In this document: piece after piece, positions 20,838 to 30,061 of the stretch | How the letters are laid out: each line of letters opens with the position of its first letter | How positions within the stretch are numbered: position 1 is the stretch's first letter | Assembly: GCA_037349105.1 (NCBI GenBank) | Contig: JAYJMM010000080.1 | Coordinates: forward strand, 1,528,006-1,592,005 | From: Limnomonas spitsbergensis | Lineage: Eukaryota; Chlorophyta; Chlorophyceae; Chlamydomonadales | DNA: 64,000 nt | Reading direction: 5' to 3' | The notes under the pieces: model-generated | What the model saw: only the letters and a program-made list of their open reading frames with translations | Told to the model about the DNA's origin: nothing | Databases searched by the model: none | Program-made: the position numbers and the translations under genes

Positions 20838-23800
20838 ATGTTGCGCTGGCACTCGGCTCCAGGCATGGCTGCGGGTCCAGGTGACGAGGAGATCCTCAGC
20901 CAGATGCTTCACTCCTTCAACGTCAGGCAGGCTGTGGAGAAGCGCTTTGAAGCCAAGTGTCAGTACTTCAAGCAGGCGCTGGTAGGGCTTCAGGGCAGAG
21001 GTTGTGGGGGAGGGGGCTCAGGAACGAGGGAGGTGGACTGTTGGGGCCGAGGCTGGTGCGGGCTCAGGGACAATGTTGTAGGAGGAAGATCTGAGCCTCA
21101 TGCCCTGGTAATTTTTTTGTTACTGCGTCACCGCAATCACCATAAAATGTGCAGTAAGCTTCGCAGTCCGCACTCTCGTAAGAAGGGCCTCTCAAGGGGC
21201 ATATCCAGGCAACAGGAAGCATGCATGTAACACTGGACCGCACAGTGTTTCTTTCATTACGCACCAGACCATCTTCAGTAGGAGGCCGGGCGGCCACCAC
21301 TTGGTCGATGGGGACCAAGCCTTGGACGGCCTGCGGGCTGTGGCCGGGGGACCTGGCAGCAGGCTTCCTGCCCCAGGTCATTCTGGCTGTAGGCCATGGC
21401 AAAGCTGAATTGTAGCTGAAGCACCCTAAAATAAACACCGCGGGCTGCTTACCGCATCATGATCATCGCTCAGGAACCTCTCTTTGGGCCAACATCGTTT
21501 GTCAGGATGCAGGGCTCCTGAGCATCATATATGTAAAGTGTGAACCTTTTTGATGTGGTTGATGCTGTACTGCCTGCGTGATTCCTGCACGCTCCCTGGC
21601 AGTAGTCTGACAGCCCCAACAGGCCATTGATGCTGCATCAAAATCTTCCATGACATGTATCGGTATATATTAACAAATCTGCTATCACATACCGTATATG
21701 TAAATATACATACCGTATATACCGGTTCCGTCATGTGCATTCGACTCCACGCAACCCTCGGATTTAGTAAAATTTCATTTACAGTACAGGCAGCAATAGA
21801 AGTGTCTTGTAAATGTCCGTGCAGGGCCAAACATCATGAAAACAAAATTTATGAAAACAAAATATGAAAACAAAATTTATGAAAACAAAATTTATTTGCG
21901 CATGCGCACCAGTGCAGAAGCTGCCGTTAGGTGCTTAACAAACTATTAAATTACCAAATCTGCAGTGCTTCAGGCTCATGTACGGTATACGTACAATATT
22001 TTGGGTAGTATAATATTTTGTTTATCCCATCAGGCACCTGCCTGACATCTTTTAGTATATACCGTGCAGCAACTCCGCCCCCCCCCCCAATATTTGAAGG
22101 TGCGTGGAGTCTGATCAGGGGAGTGTAATGCAAATGACGGTATGCATTTATACATGTATACTGTACCTTCAGATTGGCCTCACGCAAAAATATTGTTTAC
22201 AAGGCTGTGAGATGGGCCGTGCAAACAAAAAACCCAGCGATAGAATGGGATGCGTTACGACGTCGCTGGGTGGAATCACTTAGAATTGGTTAGAATCCTG
22301 GTCAGAATCGGTTGGAATTGGACGGAATCGGGCAGTGTGTGGATTAATTAAAAATTAAAGATCTATCAATAAACGATAAACAAATCTGACCGCCCCAGCA
22401 CCCTCCCTTTTTATTATCCCAGCAGCCCTTGCATCCTCCCCCTGGATCCTCTCACAGCCCCAACAGACTTTCAACGCTGCATCAAACACGGCTACAAACA
22501 GCATGTGGCTCGCATGCCTCTTTTAGCTGAACAGCCACAGCACCCTCTCTACTCAGTTCTCTTACAGCCCTAGCTCCCTCCCTTCTAGTGGTCCTAACAG
22601 CCCCCGCATCCTTCCCTCCCACCTTCTCACAGCCCCAGCACCTCCCTCCCCTCTAGTGGTCCTAACAGCCCCCGCATCCTTCCCTCCCACCTTCTCACAG
22701 TCTCAGCAGATTTTCAACGCTTCATCAAAGAGGACATAGGGCATGCTCCTATCTTCTTGATGAAAAGCTTCAGCACTCGCCCCTCTAGGTGTCCTAACAG
22801 CCCCCTCATCCTTCCTTCCACCTTCTCAAAGCCCAAGCAGTCATTGGATACTGCTGCCAAGACCACCATGGTGGCCAGCTCCTCTCCTCTGGTTGAACAG
22901 CCCCAGCACCCTCCCCTCCTACCTTTCTAGTAGCCCCAGCTCCTCCCATCTTCTACGCCCCTGCTTCTCACAGCCCCAGAGCACCCTCTCCTCCTAATTT
23001 TCCAGTAGCTCCAGCCCCTCCCTTCCCATCTTCTACCCCCCTGCTTCTCACAGCCCCAGCAGTCGTTGGACACTGCTGCCAAGACCACCATGAAGGACAT
23101 GTGGGTGGTGAACGCAATGGACATGCCGGAGACGTGCTGCATGCTCAACAGGTCTGTGTGGTGGTGGTGGTGGGGGTGGGGGGGGCGGTGGCAGGAGTGG
23201 GGGGCCTGAAGAAGTGGGGAGGGGGTAGGAGGAGGTGAACTCAATGGACATGCCAGAGACGTGCTGCATGCTCAACAGGTATGTGTGGTGGTGGTGGTGG
23301 GGGTGGGGGGGGCGGTGGCAGGAGGAGTGGGGGGCCTGAAGAAGTGGGGAGGGGTAGGAGGAGGTGAACTCAATGGACATGCCAGAGACGTGCTGCATGC
23401 TCAACAGGTCTGTGTGGTGGTGGTGGTGGGGGTGGGGGGGGCGGTGGCAGGAGGAGTGGGGGGCCTGAAGAAGTGGGGAGGGGGTAGGAGGAGGTGAACT
23501 CAATGGACATGCCAGAGACGTGCTGCATGCTCAACAGGTCTGTGTGGTGGTGGTGGTGGGAGTGGGGGGGGCGGTGGCAGGAGGAGTGGGGGGCCTGAAG
23601 AAATGGGGAGGGGGTAGGAGGAGGTGAACTCAATGGACATGCCAGAGACGTGCTGCATGCTCAACAGGTCTGTGTGGTGGTGGTGGGGGGGGGGGGACGG
23701 TGGCAGGAGGAGTGGGGGGCCTGAAGAAGTGGGGAGGGGGTAGGAGGAGGTGAACTCAATGGACATGCCAGAGACGTGCTGCATGCTCAACAGGTCTGTG

Positions 23801-26800
23801 TGGTGGGGGGGAGCGGGGGGCTGGAGCCCAGAAGGGGGTGGACGAGGGGTGGAGGGGGGAGGGTACGAAGGGGGTGCGGAGTGCATGCTATCAGTCTCTG
23901 CAGGCGCTGCCACTGCGTGATGGCGGCGGACAAAACACTCCTCCTGTTCTATGTGTCTAGCCCTGACAGCAGATAGCTGCTCCGTTGTGAACATTCATGC
24001 GTATGGTGTTACTTTCCGCAGGCGCTGCCACCGCGTGATGGAGGCGGACAACGGCATGCATGCCATCATTGAGAAGAAGATGGACTACAAGAGCCGTAAC
24101 ACAGTGCGGTTTGAGGTACGGGTTGTGCCTAACACCTTCACCTTGATATATTTGTTCCCCCTCCTTAAGCGTGGCTACGATCTGGGCTATGACGCAAAGA
24201 CGGACTACAAGAGCCGCAACACCTTCCGGTTTGAGGTACACATCCTGCTGCGTTCTCCATGCACAGGGCAAGAACGGCATCATGGGGCTGTGAGCTGTGT
24301 CACGATAATGCAAACATACACATCCTGCTGCGTTCTCCATGCACAGGGCAAGAACGGCATCATGGGGCTGTGAGCTGTGTCACGATAATGCAAACATACA
24401 CATCCTGCTGCGTTCTCCATGCACAGGGCAAGAACGGCATCATGGGGCTGTGAGCTGTGTAACGATAATGCAAACATACACATCCTGCTGCGTTCTCCAT
24501 GCACAGGGCAAGAACGGCATCATGGGGCTGTGAGCTGTGTAACGATAATGCAAACATACACATCCTGCTGCGTTCTCCATGCACAGGGCAAGAACGGCAT
24601 CATGGGGCTGTGAGCTGTGTAACGATAATGCAAACATACACATCCTGCTGCGTTCTCCATGCACAGGGCAAGAACGGCATCATGGGGCTGTGAGCTGAGT
24701 AACGATAATGCAAACATACACATCCTGCTGCGTTCTCCATGCACAGGGCAAGAACGGCATCATGGGGCTGTGAGCTGTGTAACGATAATGCAAACATACA
24801 CATCCTGCTGCGTTCTCCATGCACAGGGCAAGAACGGCATCATGGGGCTGTGAGCTGTGTAACGATAATGCAAACATACACATCCTGCTGCATTCTCCAT
24901 GCACAGGGCAAGAACGGCATCATGGGGCTGTGAGCTGTGTAACGATAAATCGATAATGCAAACATACACATCCTGCTGCGTTCTCCATGCACAGGGCAAG
25001 AACGGCATCATGGGACTGTAAGCTGTGTAACGATAAATCGATAATGCAAACATACACATCCTGCTGCGTTCTCCATGCACAGGGCAAGAACGGCATCATG
25101 GGGCTGTGAGCTGTGTAACGATAATGCAAACATACACATCCTGCTGCGTTCTCCATGCACAGGGCAAGACCGGCATCATGGGGCTGAGAGCTGTGTTATG
25201 ATAATGCAAACATACACATCCTGCTGCGTTCTTCATGCACAGGGCAAGAACGGCATCATGGGGCTGTGAGCTGTGTAACGATAATGCAAACATACACATC
25301 CTGCTGCGTTCTCCATGCACAGGGCAAGAACGGCATCATGGGACTGTGAGCTGTGTTATGATAATGCAAACATACACATCCTGCTGCGTTCTCCATGCAC
25401 AGGGCAAGAACGGCATCATGGGGCTGTGAGCTGTGTAACGATAATGCCAACATACACATCCTGCTGCGTTCTCCATGCACAGGGCAAGAACGGCATCATG
25501 GGGCTGTGAGCTGTGTAACGATAATGCAAACATACACATCCTGCTGCGTTCTCCATGCACAGGGCAAGAACGGCATCATGGGACTGTGAGCTGTGTTATG
25601 ATAATGCAAACATACACATCCTGCTGCATTCTCCATGCACAGGGCAAGAACGGCATCATGGGGCTGTGAGCTGTGTAACGATAAATCGATAATGCAAACA
25701 TACACATCCTGCTGCGTTCTCCATGCACAGGGCAAGAACGGCATCATGGGACTGTAAGCTGTGTAACGATAAATCGATAATGCAAACATACACATCCTGC
25801 TGCGTTCTCCATGCACAGGGCAAGAACGGCATCATGGGGCTGTGAGCTGTGTAACGATAATGCAAACATACACATCCTGCTGCGTTCTCCATGCACAGGG
25901 CAAGACCGGCATCATGGGGCTGAGAGCTGTGTTATGATAATGCAAACATACACATCCTGCTGCGTTCTTCATGCACAGGGCAAGAACGGCATCATGGGGC
26001 TGTGAGCTGTGTAACGATAATGCAAACATACACATCCTGCTGCGTTCTCCATGCACAGGGCAAGAACGGCATCATGGGACTGTGAGCTGTGTTATGATAA
26101 TGCAAACATACACATCCTGCTGCGTTCTCCATGCACAGGGCAAGAACGGCATCATGGGGCTGTGAGCTGTGTAACGATAATGCCAACATACACATCCTGC
26201 TGCGTTCTCCATGCACAGGGCAAGAACGGCATCATGGGGCTGTGAGCTGTGTAACGATAATGTAAACATACACATCCTGCTGCGTTCTCCATGCACAGGG
26301 CAAGAACGGCATCATGGGGCTGTGAGCTGTGTAACGATAATGCCAACATACACATCCTGCTGCGTTCTCCATGCACAGGGCAAGAACGGCATCATGGGGC
26401 TGTGAGCTGTGTAACGATAATGTAAACATACACACCCTGCTGCGTTCTCCATGCACAGGGCAAGAACGGCATCATGGGACTGTAAGCTGTGTAACGATAA
26501 TGCAAACATACACATCCTGCTGCGTTCTCCATGCACAGGGCAAGAACGGCATCATGGGACTGTGAGCTGTGTTATGATAATGCAAACATGCACACCCTGC
26601 TGCGTTCTCCATGCACAGGGCAAGAACGGCATCATGGGACTGTGAGCTGTGTAACGATAATGCAAACAAACACATCCTGCTGCGTTCTCCATGCACAGGG
26701 CAAGAACGGCATCATGGGGCTGTGAGCTGTGTAACGATAAATCGATAATGCAAACATACACATCCTGCTGCGTTCTCCATGCACAGGGCAAGAACGGCAT

Positions 26801-29800
26801 CATGGGACTGTGAGCTGTGTTATGATAATGCAAACATACACACCCTGCTGCGTTCTTCATGCACAGGGTAAGCATGGCATCATGGGACTGTGAGCTGTGT
26901 TATGATAATGCAAACATACACATCCTGCTGCGTTCTTCATGCACAGGGCAAGCATGGCATCATGGGACTGTGAGCTGTGTTATGATAATGCAAACATACA
27001 CACCCTGCTGCGTTCTTCATGCACAGGGCAAGCATGGCATCATGGGACTGTGAGCTGTGTTATGATAATGCAAACATACACACCCTGCTGCGTTCTTCAT
27101 GCACAGGGCAAGCATGGCATCATGGGACTGTGAGCTGTGTTATGATAATGCAAACATACACATCCTGCTGCGTTCTTCATGCACAGGGCAAGCATGGCAT
27201 CATGGGACTGTGAGCTGTGTTATGATAATGCAAACATACACACCCTGCTGCGTTCTTCATGCACAGGGCAAGCATGGCATCATGGGACTGTGAGCTGTGT
27301 TATGATAATGCAAACATACACATCCTGCTGCGTTCTCCATGCACAGGGCAAGAACGGCATCATGGGGCTGTGAGCTGTGTTATGATAATGCAAACATACA
27401 CACCCTGCTGCGTTCTCCGTGCACAGGGCAAGAACGGCATCATGGGACTGTGAGCTATGTTCTGTTGATAATACAAAACACAGACACACCCTGCTGCGTC
27501 CTCGATGCGCAGGGAAAGAACTACACCAAGGGAGACTTCCAGGTTCGGCTGGCTGCAGCTACCCAGACTATCACAGGCGTCTCAGGGCAGCAGGTGCGGG
27601 AGGGGCACAGGGGGCAGCAGCAGTTGGGGGAGAGGAAGTTGGAGGAGGGGCAGCAGGTGCGGGAGGTGCATGGGGGGGGGCAGCAGCAGTTGGGGGAGGG
27701 GCAGTTGAGGGAGGGGCAGCAGGTGCGGAAGGTGCACAGGGGGACAGCAGCAGTTGGGGGAGGGGCAGCAGGTGCAGGAGGTGCACGGGGGGGGGCAGCA
27801 GCAGTTGGAGGAGGGGCAGCAGGTGCGGGAGATACACGGGGGGACAGCAGCAGTTGAGGCAGGGGCAGGAGCAGCAGCTGTTGGGGGAGGGGCAGGGGGC
27901 AGCAGCTGTTGGGAGAGGGGCAGTTGGGGGAGGGCCAGGTGGTAGCAGCTGTTACAGCAACCGAGCTAATTTCCTGAAAATAAAACTGCTCCACACTAAA
28001 AGTCACCACCATTGCTTGACAAAAACAAGGGTCCACACTTGTACCATCCTCGTGTCCTATCCACTATCCACACCTTGAAGCATCGTCACGCATTCACACT
28101 ATTTGCACACCCTCAACTGGTATGGCATGATTCCCTGGTCAGGTGAACCTTGGGCACGTGATTGAGGTGGAGTACAGCGCGCTGAACAACCTGCAGGTGG
28201 CAGGCCCGATGCTGCTGGAGTTTGTGTCCATGATGTGTGAACACATCCCAATGAGGGCGCAGGTGAGGAGGGGGGCACGGTCGGAGGAGGGAATAGCGGG
28301 CAGAGGAGGGGAGAGGAGGGAGGACGAGGGGAGAGGAGGGAGGAGGAGGGGAGAGGAGGGAGGAGGAGGGGAGAGGAGGGAGGAGGAGGGGAGAGGAGGG
28401 AGGAGGAGGGGAGAGGAGGGGAGAGGAGGGAGGAGGAGGGGAGAGGAGGGAGGAGGAGGAGAGAGGAGGGAGGAGGAGGGGAGAGGAGGAGGAGAGAGGA
28501 GGGAGGAGGAGGGGAGAGGAGGGAGGAGGAGGGGAGAGGAGGAGGAGGGAGGAGGAGGGGAGAGGAGGAGGAGAGAGGAGGAGGAGGGAGGAGGAGGAGA
28601 GAGGAGGGAGGAGGAGGGTTGGAGGGATTGAGACAGGAAGCCAAGGAAGGGTATTTGAGAGAGGGGGGATTCGTGGGGAGGTTAGCAGGGGCGGGAATAG
28701 GGAAGGGAGCGGAGAGGGGAGAAGGGACAGCAAGAGAGGGTGAGAAGAGGTAAGGGAGCAGAGAGAGGGCAGAATAGCGGGGAAGGAAGCGGAGAGGAGG
28801 GAAGTGAGAGGAGAGAGGAGGGGATGACAAGGAAAAGAAGCAGCGTATAGGTAATGGAGCGGAGGTAGGAGGTAATGGTGGGAAAGGAAGGAGAGGAGAG
28901 ATGTAAGAAAGGGATGGAGGGAGGAGGGGAAGGCATGGGGAACTGTTTGGCCTAGTAAGTGGTCAGGAGAGGGGAGGGAGGCAGATAGAGGACGGGGGCC
29001 TCACTTGCTTCCAGCTTAAGCGTACGGTGCAGTAACAAACGAATTGCCCCCACCCCTCCACCCCCCTGGTGGCAATGGCACGGAGCACTTGGAAATTACC
29101 TTCTTTGTTTTTCGGTCGCTGTGAAGCAACATATCGTCCCCAAGCGGCGGAATTTCCGGTTTCTCGGGGGGAAAGTGGTTCGCGATGTATGCATGGCCTT
29201 TTCAGATCATGGTTGCCGGTGCTGAGTAGCAATACTGCATAACTGACCAGTTCTAAGGACACACACGTCACTCGGGGGCTGCGTCAAAGGCAGGGCTTTT
29301 ACGAATACTGTATGTCCCACATGTTGCGGACCCCACGCTGCCTCCTAGGAATGGCACATAGAATGTGCGGACCTTGTCAACTTGTGTGACCGCCACTGTG
29401 CAGCAACATACTCCCCATGCGGCGGACCAATGGCGCCCCCCTCCTCCTCAAAGATATGGTGCACAATTTGTGCATGGCCTTCTTAACTCATGAGTTGCCG
29501 TCGATGCGCAGCAATATGTTCCCTCAAGTGGCGGCCCCCCCACTTCCTTTAAGAAAGAGCACACGGTTTGTGCATGGCCTGTGTAACTTGTGTGTGTCCG
29601 TCACTGTGCAGCAAAATGCTCCCCATGTGGCTGGAGGGCCGGCGCAGCATCAGCGGCATCGTGGACTGGTCGAGGGTCGTGCGGGGAGGTATGCAACAAG
29701 GGCTCACAGCCATAACAACCACCATGGCATTTACAACAACTATCGCGCCACTTGCAGCAACTGCCCTCATCCTGTGTGAATGTGGTTTTTTAATTGTATT

Positions 29801-30061
29801 ACAACATTACCGGTATTCACACATCACACTATATTTGCCATCCCTTTGTTCTTGCTCCCCGGTCACTGTGGCCTCCCTTGATGATTTGAATTCAAATTTG
29901 AATAGAGCCTTCTGTACTGCTGGCTGTGCTGTGCATGCAGCCTGGAGGGCATCCGGCCGTCCTACGAGAAGTACATTGGCCTGCCTCAGGCCTTTGGGGC
30001 GATGCACGCTGCCGTGCTGTATGCAGACGTTGCAGTGACGCTGTTGAGCCCCCCAGCCTGA
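20838..30061 (+). CDS. MED20: Mediator complex subunit 20 (MED20)
   Basis: Seven exons: 20838-20981, 23060-23151, 24022-24115, 27513-27593, 28143-28262, 29612-29688, 29941-30061 (729 nt, 242 residues). Phases agree at every junction. Landmarks match plant MED20 as I recall it: an N-terminal Trp (MLRWHSAPG), EILSQMLHSF, CHRVMEADNGMHAIIEKK, YKSRNTVRFEGKNYTKGDFQ, HVIEVEYSAL, MLLEFVSMM, and the C-terminal AAVLYADVAV. MED20 is a head-module subunit linking activators to RNA polymerase II in the nucleus. The ATG at 20838 is the first after an in-frame TGA; the ATG at 20865 is an alternative. Exon 6 is the least certain: its phase-consistent frame (QNAPHVAGGP) looks less protein-like than the adjacent frame. 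Most introns are filled with copies of their own splice junctions. Confidence 0.87.
21262..21435 (+). mobile_element. Short interspersed element family F2, good copy
   Basis: Contains GGCCACCACTTGGTCGATGG, GACCAAGCCTTGGACGGC, and at the 3' end GCTGAATTGTAGCTGAAGC then ACCCTAAAATAAACA. Lies in MED20 intron 1. Related copies: 19349-19487, 31490-31580 (partial), 34106-34282, 61395-61560. Confidence 0.6.
21605..23062 (+). repeat. Decay series of MED20 exon 2 starts in intron 1
   Basis: The real junction is CACAGCCCCAGCAG then TCGTTGGACACTGCTGCC. Related junctions occur near 21613 (GACAGCCCCAACAG, GCCATTGATGCTGC), 22455 (CACAGCCCCAACAG, ACTTTCAACGCTGC), 22697 (CACAGTCTCAGCAG, ATTTTCAACGCTTC) and 22830 (AAAGCCCAAGCAG, TCATTGGATACTGCTGCC). 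The copy nearest the real exon is the most similar. Between them are C-rich CCTCCCTCC stretches. Confidence 0.75.
23116..23830 (+). repeat. ~130-bp array repeating the MED20 exon 2 end and donor (6 copies)
   Basis: Each unit carries AATGGACATGCC, GAGACGTGCTGCATGC, TCAACAG|GTCTGTGTGG and a G-rich (GGT)n/G8 tail. GT dinucleotides fall at 23152 (taken as the real donor), 23279, 23408, 23538, 23668 and 23793. The copy at 23279 reads GTATGTG, a better 5' splice-site match than the others. Reading through the first donor gives an in-frame TGA in the G-rich part. Confidence 0.9.
23890..24240 (+). repeat. Partial duplicates of MED20 exon 3 on both sides
   Basis: Upstream of the real exon (24022-24115), a copy of its acceptor and first ~35 nt lies at 23890-23940 (TCTGCAG then GCGCTGCCACTGCGTGATGG). 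Downstream, a copy of its last ~50 nt and donor lies at about 24195-24245 (GACTACAAGAGCCGCAACAC, TTTGAG|GTACAC). The exon is thus bracketed by a copy of its own front and its own back. Confidence 0.8.
24241..27512 (+). repeat. 80-bp array, ~40 decoy acceptors of MED20 exon 4
   Basis: Each 80-bp unit (a few are 88 bp with AAATCGAT) contains CTGCTGCGTTCTCCATGCACAG|GGCAAGAACGGCATC (split here at the AG). The real exon 4 junction at 27512 is CTGCTGCGTCCTCGATGCGCAG|GGAAAGAACTACACC (same split), so pyrimidine tract and AG are nearly the same. Spliced in phase, a decoy would read GKNGIMGL then stop. A 736-bp block is itself duplicated (units at 25075 and 25811). Last ~8 units share the CATGGCATCATGGGACTG variant. 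Confidence 0.95.
27585..27940 (+). repeat. Array repeating the MED20 exon 4 end and donor
   Basis: The real exon end is TCAGGGCAGCAG|GTGCGGGAG (GT at 27594). GGGCAGCAG|GTGCRG recurs with GT at 27657, 27723, 27771 and 27823, embedded in (CAGCAGTTGGGGGAGGGG) units; more decayed units continue to about 27940. Confidence 0.85.
28263..28960 (+). repeat. Purine-rich GAGGAGGG low-complexity tract
   Basis: Immediately after the donor of MED20 exon 5 (GCGCAG|GTGAGGAGG) the intron becomes almost pure GGGGAGAGGAGGGAGGAGG repeats to about 28620, then decays to 28960. It might have grown from the donor itself. Polypurine tracts of this kind can form triplexes. Confidence 0.85.
29110..29640 (+). repeat. 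~105-bp degenerate repeats copying the MED20 exon 6 acceptor
   Basis: The real junction (29611/29612) is CCGTCACTGTGCAG|CAAAATGCTCCCCATG. Similar junctions are at 29403 (CCACTGTGCAG|CAACATACTCCCCATG), 29511 (CGATGCGCAG|CAATATGTTCCC) and 29126 (CGCTGTGAAG|CAACATATCG). Upstream of each lies a TTTGTGCATGGCC-AACT word. Confidence 0.75.

Noticed and set aside
24259..27453. Ladder of overlapping 64- and 74-codon frames on both strands
   Set aside because: Each is the same 80-bp unit read in successive frames until the same stop; these are not genes.
28099..28262. Minus-strand gene over MED20 exon 5
   Set aside because: The plus-strand exon here matches the MED20 core (HVIEVEYSAL) with proper splice sites; the antisense frame is a shadow.
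27419..28830. Pro/Ser-rich or Gly/Glu/Arg-rich open frames around 27.5-28.8 kb
   Set aside because: They arise from G-rich and GAGGAGGG low-complexity introns; the real MED20 exons occupy other frames.
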